Source: Clostridium_AW malenominatum (GTDB lineage Bacteria; Bacillota; Clostridia; Clostridiales; Clostridiaceae). From it: a DNA stretch of 64,000 bases. Made by a program: the position numbers and the translations under genes. Shown in pieces: positions 35,525 to 43,771 of the stretch. The DNA is taken from the NCBI RefSeq assembly GCF_039521365.1, contig NZ_BAAACF010000001.1, positions 1-64,000 on the forward strand. Reading direction: 5' to 3'. Below the pieces are notes generated by a model. That model was not told the origin of the DNA. It did not search any database and worked only from the letters and a program-made list of their open reading frames with translations. Numbering within the stretch: position 1 is the first letter of the stretch; each line of letters starts with the position of its first letter.

Positions 35525-35571
35525 AATACCCTCCTAATAAATAATATTCTAATTATTTTGTCTATATTAAA

Positions 35572-35599
35572 ATTATACCAAAATAAAATATTAACGCAA
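35572..35599 (-). promoter_or_regulatory. Promoter of glgP
   Basis: On the minus strand TTGCGT (35594-35599) and TATAAT (35572-35577) are 16 bp apart. The -35 box lies within the LacI-type operator, so repressor binding would block polymerase. Confidence 0.75.
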
Positions 35600-35608
35600 C
35601 CGTTTGCG
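35595..35608. promoter_or_regulatory. LacI-family (MalR/CcpA-like) operator
   Basis: CGCAACCGTTTGCG fits the palindromic LacI-family pattern CGCAANCGNTTGCG. It lies between the divergent glgP and sigma-factor genes and covers the glgP -35 box. Control by a maltodextrin regulator of MalR type, or by CcpA, is inferred; neither regulator is in the window. Confidence 0.72.
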
Positions 35609-35696
35609 CAAAGTAAAATATAGTATAATATTAAAAGAGAATAAGAACTAATGCTTTTACTCATCGTATTAACTAATATAAAAGGAGGAGTTCGTT

Positions 35697-36254
35697 GTGG
35701 AAGATGATTTAAGGCTAGTAGAAGAAGTCTTGAAGGGTAATATAGATAGTTTTAATATTATAGTTAATAAATATGAATTACCTGTATTAAAATTTATTTA
35801 TAATATGGTTAAAAATAAAGAAACTTCAGAAGATATCACTCAAGAAGTGTTTATAACCTTATATAATAAGCTATACATGTATAATAACCAATATAAATTT
35901 TCTAACTGGATATTTCAAATAGCTAAGAATAAGTGCATTGATTATATGAGAAAATACAAAAGAGTTCATGAAGCAAATATAGAAGAAGTTAAGGAAGTAG
36001 CTTCTAAGGAGATAAGTCCCGAAGATTCAATGGAATTTAAAGAAGCAAAGAAGAATTTAGAGATTTTTATAAATGGTTTAGAAGAGATTGATAGGCAAAT
36101 AATAATATTAAGGTATTCAAGAGAAGATATGACTTTTTTAGATATATCTCAAGTGCTAAACATAAGTGAATCCTCAGTAAAAAGGAGATACTATAAAGCA
36201 AGAGATAAGTATAAGCAACATATTTCAAGTAATGAAAAGAGGTGTAGGATATGA
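35697..36254 (+). CDS. ECF-type RNA polymerase sigma factor
   Basis: A 185-residue sigma-70-family factor with region 2 (VLKFIYNMVKNKETSEDITQEVF; NWIFQIAKNKCIDYMRK) and region 4 helix-turn-helix (MTFLDISQVLNISESSVKRRYYKA), and no regions 1 and 3. It starts with GTG behind AAAGGAGGAG. It overlaps the anti-sigma gene by 4 bp, the usual arrangement for an ECF pair. Target genes are unknown. Confidence 0.93.
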   Translation: MEDDLRLVEEVLKGNIDSFNIIVNKYELPVLKFIYNMVKNKETSEDITQEVFITLYNKLYMYNNQYKFSNWIFQIAKNKCIDYMRKYKRVHEANIEEVKEVASKEISPEDSMEFKEAKKNLEIFINGLEEIDRQIIILRYSREDMTFLDISQVLNISESSVKRRYYKARDKYKQHISSNEKRCRI

Positions 36255-37231
36255 ACTGCAATATAGTAACAAAAAAAATATATGATTTTCTTGAAGGCAG
36301 CGTATCCCATGACTTACATGAAGCTATAGAAAATCATTTGAAAGAATGTGAAAGTTGTAGAAGTATATATGAAGAAGAAAAAGCTTTAGAAGAACTTATA
36401 AAGGCTTCATTAAGTGTTGAAGATATAGAATTTAAAAGCTCTAGGGCAGAAATAATGAAAAGTATTGATAAAGATAGGTATGGTAAAGGTTTTGGTAAAA
36501 AGCTAATATTTCATTTTAAAAAATATAATAAACAATATTTAGCTTCTGTAGCTTGTTTAGCACTTTTTATTTCTATGTCTCCTCTTGTAAAAAATAAATC
36601 TAATGTGAAGGTAAAGATGGCAGCTGAGGACTCTTCAAGAAATGCAGATATGCAAAAGAGCTTTAATATGAAGAATATAGAAGTTAAAGAAATGGCTTTA
36701 GATACAACGGCATTTTTTAGTGAACAAGTTCAATTTTCTAAAGAAGAAGTGAAAGATGAAAAATCTATTAATTTCAATACTCCTTGGGTTGAATCACCAA
36801 ATAAAACCTTAAGTGCTTCAATTGAAGGAAGAGGACCTTACGGAGGAGAAGAAGGTATTGCTACCGTTGTAATAAAAGATAGTACTAATAAAAAAACGTG
36901 GAAATATTCATTGATACCAGGGGAAAAACAAATCACTCCCAAGTATATCCAGTGGTTGGATGATGAAAATTTATTTGTAATTATTGGATTTCCTTTTGGG
37001 ACTATATCTAGGGGAGGAAACTTGTATTTATTGAATGTACCTACGGATAAAAATTATATCATATATGAAACAGGGGATGATAAAAAAGAAGTTACTAGCC
37101 TTCAAAAGATTAATAGAGAAGGTATGATAGATTTAAAATTAGAGTTAAATGTTTACGAAGATGATGAATTTAATAAATCCCATAAAGAAACAGTTACATT
37201 AGAAAATTTTAAGGTTATATTTGATAAATAA
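36251..37231 (+). CDS. Membrane anti-sigma factor with zinc-finger domain
   Basis: A 326-residue protein with an N-terminal HXXXCXXC zinc-finger motif (ENHLKECESCRS, about residues 26-37), one membrane segment (about residues 94-115), and an extracellular C-terminal domain of about 200 residues rich in beta strands. It should hold the sigma factor until an envelope signal arrives. A small terminator follows. Confidence 0.88.
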   Translation: MNCNIVTKKIYDFLEGSVSHDLHEAIENHLKECESCRSIYEEEKALEELIKASLSVEDIEFKSSRAEIMKSIDKDRYGKGFGKKLIFHFKKYNKQYLASVACLALFISMSPLVKNKSNVKVKMAAEDSSRNADMQKSFNMKNIEVKEMALDTTAFFSEQVQFSKEEVKDEKSINFNTPWVESPNKTLSASIEGRGPYGGEEGIATVVIKDSTNKKTWKYSLIPGEKQITPKYIQWLDDENLFVIIGFPFGTISRGGNLYLLNVPTDKNYIIYETGDDKKEVTSLQKINREGMIDLKLELNVYEDDEFNKSHKETVTLENFKVIFDK

Positions 37232-37256
37232 AGGGCGTAAAGCCCTTTATTTTTGT
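37229..37256 (+). terminator. Terminator after the anti-sigma gene
   Basis: TAAAGGGC pairs with GCCCTTTA around GTAAA and TTTTTGTT follows. It separates the sigma/anti-sigma pair from the TPR gene. Confidence 0.8.
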
Positions 37257-37303
37257 TATAATACATATATACAAGAATAGTTTACTAGTAGGAGAGAAAA
37301 TAT

Positions 37304-38548
37304 ATGGATAAAAGTCAAAAACTATATAATAAGGCCTTGGAGAAATATAATAAAGGATATATTGAGGAGGCATTAGAGTTAAGTGAAAAAAGTATATCTT
37401 TAAATATAAATAATTCTGCTGCAATAAATTTAAAAGGACTTTTATATTATATACTAGGAGATTTAGAAGGCAGTAAAAACTTATGGAAAATGAACGTTCA
37501 TATAAATAAGGACAATGTATCAAAAAAATATTTGCAGGATACAGAAAAGGATGAAAGATTACTTTCAATATATAATACAGCAGTAATTCTAATCAAGGAA
37601 ATAAAAATAAATGAAGCCCTCATTATGTTGAAGGAATGTAGTGGAAGTCATTTTAATTATATAAATGTTAACAACTATTTATCCATATGCTACATAAAAA
37701 AAGGTGATTATATAAGAGCTTTAGAGCATATAAATAATGTGTTGGAAGTAGATAGAAAAAATAAGGTGGCTCTTCAAAGCAAAAAAGAATTAATAAATAT
37801 GGGAGCTTTAAGTAAAAGTAAGATTAAATTAATGCCTATAGTTCTTAGTATTAGTATTTTAATAAGCATAATGGGAATAACTTTAATAATGAAAAATATT
37901 AAAAGAGAAAAAATGGATAATAATACTAGCTCTAAACCTGTTAATATGAAAGAAAATGAAATTAAAGAAAATAAGATTGAAAAAGATAAAGTAGAAGTAA
38001 ATAAGGCGGAAGTAAAAAAGAATCTTGAAAAGTTTCCACAGGAAGAATTAAATAATTATATAAAAACTAAGGATTATATAAAAATTTATGAAATACTTAA
38101 AAAGTGGGATAAAATAGAACTGGACATAGATGGGGAATCTATTAAAGCTAAGGCTAAGGAGATGTTGTTTTCTGAAGGGAGGGAAACTTTCTATAGAATT
38201 GGATCTAATTATTATTGGAAAATGGATTATAATGAAGCAAAAAGTTATCTCCTAATGGCATATGAATATGGAAAAGATAGCTGGTATTACTCCTATTGCA
38301 TATACACCTTGGGGGCATGTTATGAACAAATAGGAAATATTGAAGAAGCCATTAAGTATTATAAATATTATGACGAAGGTTTTGAAAAAGGGGAATATAA
38401 AGAAATTGTATTGTATAATTTAAGCCTTTTGTATAAAAATATAGATAAAGAGAAGTCAAAGTATTATGGAAATAAATTAGTTAAGGACTATCCTAATTCC
38501 ATATATAATAATACTCATGTACAAAATATAATTAATAATTATTATTAA
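37304..38548 (+). CDS. TPR-repeat membrane protein of unknown role
   Basis: A 414-residue protein with TPR-like helices on both sides of a single membrane segment (about residues 178-198, LMPIVLSISILISIMGITLIM). A charged lysine/glutamate-rich linker follows the membrane segment (about residues 205-250). The N-terminal TPRs would be cytoplasmic and the C-terminal ones outside, or the reverse. It may be an adaptor in the envelope; I do not recognise a specific family. Confidence 0.8.
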   Translation: MDKSQKLYNKALEKYNKGYIEEALELSEKSISLNINNSAAINLKGLLYYILGDLEGSKNLWKMNVHINKDNVSKKYLQDTEKDERLLSIYNTAVILIKEIKINEALIMLKECSGSHFNYINVNNYLSICYIKKGDYIRALEHINNVLEVDRKNKVALQSKKELINMGALSKSKIKLMPIVLSISILISIMGITLIMKNIKREKMDNNTSSKPVNMKENEIKENKIEKDKVEVNKAEVKKNLEKFPQEELNNYIKTKDYIKIYEILKKWDKIELDIDGESIKAKAKEMLFSEGRETFYRIGSNYYWKMDYNEAKSYLLMAYEYGKDSWYYSYCIYTLGACYEQIGNIEEAIKYYKYYDEGFEKGEYKEIVLYNLSLLYKNIDKEKSKYYGNKLVKDYPNSIYNNTHVQNIINNYY

Positions 38549-38553
38549 AGGTA

Positions 38554-38582
38554 TTGACTTCATAGAAATTATATTATAAAAT
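38554..38582 (+). promoter_or_regulatory. Promoter of trxA
   Basis: TTGACT (38554-38559) with TAAAAT (38577-38582) at 17 bp, or TATAAA two bases further left. A palindromic site follows directly. Confidence 0.65.
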
Positions 38583-38593
38583 TAAATTAATAA

Positions 38594-38610
38594 ATACCCA
38601 TAAGGGGTAT
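38594..38610. promoter_or_regulatory. CsoR/CstR-like operator upstream of trxA
   Basis: ATACCCATAAGGGGTAT resembles the TACCC...GGGTA palindromes bound by CsoR-family repressors (copper-sensing CsoR, persulfide-sensing CstR). It lies between the trxA promoter and the ribosome site, where it would repress. No CsoR gene is in this window. Confidence 0.6.
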
Positions 38611-38627
38611 AGGTGGAGGTAAATAAG

Positions 38628-38945
38628 ATGGCAAGAGAAATTAATGATAATCTATTTCAGAAGGAAGTATTAAATTCTGATAAAACAATAGTAGTAGATT
38701 TTTGGGCAGCTTGGTGTGGACCATGTAGAATGTTATCACCAGTAATAGATGAACTTTCAGAAGAATTACAAGGTAAGGCAGATTTCGTGAAACTTAATGT
38801 AGATGAAAACCCAGTTACATCAAATCAGTTTAAAGTTTCTAGCATACCAACTTTATTAGTATTTAAAGGTGGAAAAGTAGTAGATACTTTAGTTGGATTT
38901 AGACCAAAACAAGCTTTAAAAATGGCTATAGAAAAACATGTTTAA
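38628..38945 (+). CDS. trxA: Thioredoxin
   Basis: A 105-residue thioredoxin with the active site WCGPC (C30, C33) and the cis-proline in SIPTLLVFK. GGAGGT at 38615-38620 decides for the ATG at 38628 over the GTG at 38613. It is followed by its own reductase gene after a strong hairpin. Confidence 0.97.
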   Translation: MAREINDNLFQKEVLNSDKTIVVDFWAAWCGPCRMLSPVIDELSEELQGKADFVKLNVDENPVTSNQFKVSSIPTLLVFKGGKVVDTLVGFRPKQALKMAIEKHV

Positions 38946-38960
38946 TTTTAATTAATAAAG

Positions 38961-38996
38961 ATAAGTTAACACTAATAGTGTTAACTTATTTGTTTA
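38961..38996 (+). terminator. Hairpin and T-rich tail between trxA and trxB
   Basis: ATAAGTTAACACTA (38961-38974) pairs exactly with TAGTGTTAACTTAT (38976-38989), followed by TTGTTTATT. It is probably a partial terminator that lowers trxB relative to trxA. Confidence 0.75.
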
Positions 38997-39018
38997 TTAT
39001 AATTTAGGAGGGGATTAT

Positions 39019-39879
39019 ATGAATGAAAGATATGATATTGCAATTATAGGAAGTGGACCAGCTGGATTATCCGCTGCAATAAATGGTAAGATAAGAAATA
39101 AAAATATAATTATGTTTGGCAATAAGAACTTAAGCAATAAATTAATAAAAGCACCTAAAGTTAATAATTATTTGGGTTATTCAGATGTAACAGGGGAAGA
39201 GTTAAAGGATGCCTTTGTGAATCATATAAATGATATGGGAATAGAAATTATAGGAGAAAAAATAACTGCAGTTTACGCTATGGGTGATTATTTTACTTTA
39301 ATGGCAAATGATAAAATGTATGAATCAAAGACTGTAATAATTGCAACAGGTATGGAGTTTACTAAACCGTTAAAGGGTGAAGAAGAATTTTTAGGAAGAG
39401 GAGTAGGCTATTGTGCAACTTGTGATGCACCTCTATACAAAGGAAAGAAAGTAACAATAGTGGCTTATAATAAAGAAGCGGAAGAAGAAGCTAACTTTGT
39501 TAGCGAATTAGCATCCAGATTATATTTTATACCTATGTATAAAGGAGAGTATAGCCTAAATTCAAAGGTAGAAATAATTAAAGATAGACCAATAGAAATC
39601 CTTGGAGATTCTTTAGTAAGTAAGATTCGTTTAGCTAAACAAGAATTAGATACAGAGGGAGTATTTATACTTAAGGATAGTATATCACCAGGGCAATTAG
39701 TACCAGGATTAGAGTTAGAAAATGAACACATAAAAGTAGATAGGAATATGGCTACAAACATTGAAGGATGTTTTGCAGCAGGGGATTGCACAGGTAAGCC
39801 CTATCAATATTTAAAGTCTGCTGGAGAAGGTCAAGTGGCAGCTCTAAATGCTGTAAGCTATATAGATTCAAAGAAATAA
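39019..39879 (+). CDS. trxB: Thioredoxin-reductase-like flavoenzyme without NADPH motif (FFTR candidate)
   Basis: A 286-residue TrxB-type protein with the FAD motif GSGPAGLSAAI (residues 11-21) and the redox pair C132-X2-C135 in CATCDAPLYKG. Where normal TrxB has GGGDSA for NADPH binding, this protein reads VAYNKEAEEEANF. Clostridial ferredoxin-dependent flavin thioredoxin reductases show this loss. Ferredoxin as the donor is therefore inferred. AGGAGGGG precedes the ATG. Confidence 0.88.
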   Translation: MNERYDIAIIGSGPAGLSAAINGKIRNKNIIMFGNKNLSNKLIKAPKVNNYLGYSDVTGEELKDAFVNHINDMGIEIIGEKITAVYAMGDYFTLMANDKMYESKTVIIATGMEFTKPLKGEEEFLGRGVGYCATCDAPLYKGKKVTIVAYNKEAEEEANFVSELASRLYFIPMYKGEYSLNSKVEIIKDRPIEILGDSLVSKIRLAKQELDTEGVFILKDSISPGQLVPGLELENEHIKVDRNMATNIEGCFAAGDCTGKPYQYLKSAGEGQVAALNAVSYIDSKK

Positions 39880-39882
39880 AAG

Positions 39883-39906
39883 AGGTCTCCTATTTTTAGG
39901 AGACCT
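39883..39906. terminator. Bidirectional terminator between trxB and the wall hydrolase
   Basis: AGGTCTCCTA (39883-39892) pairs exactly with TAGGAGACCT (39897-39906) around TTTT. It overlaps the final codon of the converging gene. Confidence 0.88.
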
Positions 39907-40430
39907 TATCTAGCTATAAAGAAAACATGATTTCCGATAGATCTTACATTGTTTTTTTCAATGTTTTTCATCCAAGTAGAAGTTGCTATTTTAGGATTAT
40001 AGAAAAACAATGCTTTATTTGTAGGGTCTTTACCATTTAAGGCTTCTATTACAGCTTTATAACTATGTTCGTCAGGATTTACTTTAATCTCTCCATTTAT
40101 TACACAGGAGAAAGCCCAAGGTTGTTTTACAACTCCCTCTACAGATTTAGGGAAGGATGGGTCTTTAAGTCTATTTAAAATTACTGATGCTACGGCTACT
40201 TTTCCTTCGTAGGGTTCGCCTGCACTTTCAGCGTGAACTACTTTAGCCATTAAATGAATGTCTTTATCTGTAACATGAAAGGTTCTATTGTCATAACTTA
40301 GAACTTGAACGGTTTTACCCTGCTCCATAAATAAGTCTTTCTCTCCATCTAATGCTTCATATGCGTTTATTTTTACAGGAAACAATATGATAGATAGTAT
40401 GAAGAAAATAATAATATTTTTTTTACACAT
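39906..40430 (-). CDS. SleB/CwlJ-like cell-wall hydrolase (Hydrolase_2 family)
   Basis: A 174-residue secreted protein with an N-terminal signal peptide (about residues 1-23) and a Hydrolase_2 domain (LMAKVVHAESAGEPYEGKVAVASVILNR; FSCVING; ALFFYNP). The glutamate in HAESAGE is the likely catalytic acid. Members act as lytic enzymes on spore cortex or vegetative wall; without a peptidoglycan-binding domain, substrate is uncertain. A c-di-AMP riboswitch precedes it, so wall hydrolysis here probably responds to c-di-AMP. Confidence 0.92.
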   Translation of the reverse strand: MCKKNIIIFFILSIILFPVKINAYEALDGEKDLFMEQGKTVQVLSYDNRTFHVTDKDIHLMAKVVHAESAGEPYEGKVAVASVILNRLKDPSFPKSVEGVVKQPWAFSCVINGEIKVNPDEHSYKAVIEALNGKDPTNKALFFYNPKIATSTWMKNIEKNNVRSIGNHVFFIAR

Positions 40431-40448
40431 TTAGTATATCCTCTCCTT

Positions 40449-40546
40449 TTACCTACGGGGTTAGCTGACGGATTCGGCAAAGGGTTAGCCTACGTAAAAA
40501 CGATTCACCCCAAAAACTGGTTCCCCCGCGTTTGTTATAACTTAGG
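40449..40546 (-). ncRNA. c-di-AMP riboswitch (ydaO-yuaA type)
   Basis: Read on the minus strand, the leader contains GCGGGGGAACCAG, TTTTTGGGGTGAATCG, GTAGGCTAACCCTTTGCCG and AATCCGTCAGCTAACCCCGT in order, the conserved blocks of the ydaO-yuaA aptamer. Its end lies next to AAAAGGAGAGG, the ribosome site of the hydrolase gene. In characterised members c-di-AMP turns expression off. Control could be at termination or at ribosome access; no T-run terminator is evident, favouring the latter. Confidence 0.92.
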
Positions 40547-40588
40547 TTAACCATATTGTTCCCTATTAAATAGAAAAAATACGTATTT

Positions 40589-41545
40589 TTATTGTATATT
40601 ATTTTCTTTTTTAAACTCTAAATAAATTTTTACAAATTCATTGTAATTGTTATTCATTAATTTATAATTTAATTCAGGTTCAGTATATAGATAATTTAAA
40701 CTTTTTAAAGCGGCGGCGGATGTTTTCTCTTTATTATTTTGTATTTCTTTATTTAATGCATATGTAAAGCTCTTTAAGTATGTATTATAATGATCCAAAG
40801 TTTTTGAAAATAGCTTATAAGACTCTATTCCTTCATTAGGAACAGCTAGTTTAGAAAACTCATTATTAATTTCTGACAATTCATTCTCTATATATTCTAA
40901 GGTGGTTGTCATTTCACTGTATGATATTTTTTGGCTATTAATATCTTCTCTGTAGGATAAAAAGTCTACTTTAATTTCAATGAAGGTACTTAAAATACTA
41001 TCTAGGCTATCCACAAAATCTTTATATTGGCTTTCGTGAATTTCCCTATCTTTATTTTCTCTAATTAGACCTTCAATAAAATATATTGAGTTATCAATGT
41101 ATTTTACTGATTTTGGTGTAAGAGCATAATATTTTAAACATTCCTCTTTATATTTCTTTAAACTTTCACAGGACTTATCTATATCTTTGCCTTTTGGATT
41201 ATTTAATATTGATAAAATTTGTTCATATATATGTATATTATTATTAATTCCTTTAAGCATATTATTCTTTAACTCTATTTTATTATTAGAAAGAGTTAAG
41301 GAATTAAGATTATTTTTTAATTCTAATAGGTCTGAGATAATTTCAGGTAATCTGTCTTTTGATTTATTAATGTTAATATTTTCATTCTTCATTAAAGAAA
41401 TAGTACTATCATTAATTTCATCTATCTTTTTAGTGTAATATTTTAAAGAATTTTTATTAGAGTTATTTATTAAGTTAAGGAAGAAATATAGGCTTATAAA
41501 TATAGCTATTAACAAAGGAAAAACAAGTAATATTTTCTTTTTCAT
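40589..41545 (-). CDS. Membrane-anchored coiled-coil protein of unknown function
   Basis: A 318-residue protein with one N-terminal membrane anchor (about residues 4-26) followed by about 290 residues rich in lysine, glutamate, asparagine and isoleucine that read as long helices. No catalytic motif is seen. It lies upstream of the riboswitch-controlled hydrolase on the same strand and divergent from cdaA; readthrough from it could supply the hydrolase transcript. AGGGGGTAGC precedes the ATG. Confidence 0.75.
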   Translation of the reverse strand: MKKKILLVFPLLIAIFISLYFFLNLINNSNKNSLKYYTKKIDEINDSTISLMKNENININKSKDRLPEIISDLLELKNNLNSLTLSNNKIELKNNMLKGINNNIHIYEQILSILNNPKGKDIDKSCESLKKYKEECLKYYALTPKSVKYIDNSIYFIEGLIRENKDREIHESQYKDFVDSLDSILSTFIEIKVDFLSYREDINSQKISYSEMTTTLEYIENELSEINNEFSKLAVPNEGIESYKLFSKTLDHYNTYLKSFTYALNKEIQNNKEKTSAAALKSLNYLYTEPELNYKLMNNNYNEFVKIYLEFKKENNIQ

Positions 41546-41690
41546 AAAGAGCTACCCCCTTCAAAATTACTATTCTACATTATATATATTAATATTTTAT
41601 AAAATTAGTCTAAAATCTTATAAAAACCTTTTAAGATAGTGTATAATTGTAAATATAATATGACCATAATTTCTTTTGGGAGGTGAATTT

Positions 41691-42539
41691 ATGGAGATTA
41701 TAAATATCGTTATAAATTCAGTAAAAAACATAAGCATTTCAGCTGTATTAGACATATTGGCAGTTTCCTATATTTTTTATAAATGTTATAGTCTTATAAG
41801 GGAAACTAGAGCAGAACAATTATTAAAAGGAATCATTTTTATTATTATTTTTATACCTATAAGTAAATTATTGCATTTAGAAACATTATATTGGATTTTA
41901 AGTAATACAATTACCATTGGGGTACTTTCCTTTATTATTATTTTCCAGCCTGAAATACGTAGGGCATTAGAACATATAGGTAGAAGTGCTTTTAATGATA
42001 AACACATATTAGAAGATGAAAAGACTACAGAAGCGGTTATAGGGCAAATTATAGAGGCCATAATGAATTTATCTAAGGACAAGACAGGGGCACTTATTGT
42101 AATTGAAAGATTAACAGGGCTAGGTGAAACTATAAATACTGGAATTAAAATGGATGCCATAGTATCTTCAGCCTTGCTAGAAAATATATTTGTAGTAAAC
42201 ACTCCTCTGCATGATGGGGCAACTATAATAAGAAACGATAGAATAATATCTGCCGGTTGTTTTTTGCCTTTGACAAGTAATAATAGTTTAAATAAATCTA
42301 TTGGAACTAGACATAGGGCAGCTATTGGGTTATCTGAAAACTCAGATGCTATAGTAATAATAGTATCTGAAGAAACAGGAACTATTTCTCTTGCCTTTAA
42401 TGGGAAATTAACTAGAAATTATGATAGAGATAGACTTAAGCTTGTATTAACAAAGATAATAGAAAAAAATGTAGTTAAAAAATTAAACTTTAGGGAGAAG
42501 GTGGCAGCATGGATGAAAAAAACAGAAAACAACAATTAA
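41691..42539 (+). CDS. cdaA: Diadenylate cyclase CdaA
   Basis: A 282-residue membrane enzyme making c-di-AMP from two ATP. Three N-terminal hydrophobic segments precede a DAC domain with LHDGATI (D175) and GTRHRAA (R207-H208-R209). GGGAGGTG fits the ATG at 41691. It overlaps cdaR by 31 bp. The riboswitch at 40449-40546 is the probable sensor of its product nearby. Confidence 0.97.
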   Translation: MEIINIVINSVKNISISAVLDILAVSYIFYKCYSLIRETRAEQLLKGIIFIIIFIPISKLLHLETLYWILSNTITIGVLSFIIIFQPEIRRALEHIGRSAFNDKHILEDEKTTEAVIGQIIEAIMNLSKDKTGALIVIERLTGLGETINTGIKMDAIVSSALLENIFVVNTPLHDGATIIRNDRIISAGCFLPLTSNNSLNKSIGTRHRAAIGLSENSDAIVIIVSEETGTISLAFNGKLTRNYDRDRLKLVLTKIIEKNVVKKLNFREKVAAWMKKTENNN

Positions 42540-43771
42540 TTATAAAAATTTGTTGCTTAATAGCTGCCTTTGGATTATGGCTATACATTACTAGTGTGTT
42601 GAATCCAATAAAAACCTACAAGAAAAATATACCTGTTACAATTATTAATGAAGATAATCTAGAAAATTTTAAATTATCCCTTCTTCCTGATCAAAAACCC
42701 TATGTATCTCTTACTTTAAGGGGAAGCATAAATGATATTTACTCCATAAGTGAGGACCAATTTAAAGTTGTGGTAGATTTAAGTGCTTATGTTTTGAAAA
42801 GAGGAGAAAACAATATACCTGTTCAAATTCAGCAAAGTCCAGATAAGGTAAACATAATAAATAATGATAACCTTTGGGTAAAAATTATGTTAGATGATTT
42901 AATTGAAAAAACAGTACCTTTTAAAATTAATGTAGTGGGGAAGGTTAAAGATGGATATTTTCCATTAGAAGCTACATCTAGTATAAATGAAGTCACTATA
43001 AAGGGAGCAGCACAGTTTGTAAATTATGTTCAAAAGGCAGAGGTAAAGTGTGATATTACTAATGCTTATAGAGACTTAGCTACAATACTTCCAATACATG
43101 CTGTAGATAAAGATGGAGATATTATTGAAAATGTAAAAATTAAGCCAATATCAGCAGAAGTTAAGGTCCCAATACAAAAGGTTAAAAGTGTAACTATTAA
43201 TGTTAAAACTACTGGACAGTTAAGTGAAAATAGAATTCTTCAAGGGGTAGCTGCTTCACCAGAAAAGGTAGAAATAACAGGAGAGGAAACCCTTCTTAAG
43301 ACTATAGAATCTTTAGATACAGAACCAATAAATTTAGCAGAAGTAACGGGAGAAGAAGCTGTTGCTAAGTTAGTTCTTCCTAAAGGTGTGGAATTAGTAA
43401 AAAAAGATGAAGTAGTAAAAATCAAAGTATATTTTAATACGGTGGCAGATAAAGCAGTATCATTATTAATTAAAACTATGAACTTGCCTGGAGACCATAC
43501 AATCCAATTAGATAGGGACAGGGTAAGCATAGTGATATCAGGATTATATGATATAGTAAACAATATAAAAGATGAAGATATAGAGTGCTTTGTAGATTTA
43601 CAATCTCTAAAAGAAGGGACTCATAATTTACCTGTGAAAGTAAATTTGCCTGAAGGAGTGAATTTAGTTTCCATTAGTCCTGATAATATAAATGTGACTA
43701 TAAAGTTAATTCCAAAAGAAGAACCCACAGTAGAAACTAAACCAGAAACGGGAGGACAAAATGCCAGTTAG
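42509..43771 (+). CDS. cdaR: CdaR, YbbR-domain regulator of CdaA
   Basis: A 420-residue protein with one N-terminal membrane segment (about residues 11-30) and four YbbR-type beta domains (roughly 50-135, 140-225, 228-313 and 318-405) outside the cell. CdaR modulates CdaA in Firmicutes. Its start lies inside cdaA, and its end overlaps the FAD gene by 11 bp, so all three are one unit. Confidence 0.95.
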   Translation: MDEKNRKQQLIIKICCLIAAFGLWLYITSVLNPIKTYKKNIPVTIINEDNLENFKLSLLPDQKPYVSLTLRGSINDIYSISEDQFKVVVDLSAYVLKRGENNIPVQIQQSPDKVNIINNDNLWVKIMLDDLIEKTVPFKINVVGKVKDGYFPLEATSSINEVTIKGAAQFVNYVQKAEVKCDITNAYRDLATILPIHAVDKDGDIIENVKIKPISAEVKVPIQKVKSVTINVKTTGQLSENRILQGVAASPEKVEITGEETLLKTIESLDTEPINLAEVTGEEAVAKLVLPKGVELVKKDEVVKIKVYFNTVADKAVSLLIKTMNLPGDHTIQLDRDRVSIVISGLYDIVNNIKDEDIECFVDLQSLKEGTHNLPVKVNLPEGVNLVSISPDNINVTIKLIPKEEPTVETKPETGGQNAS

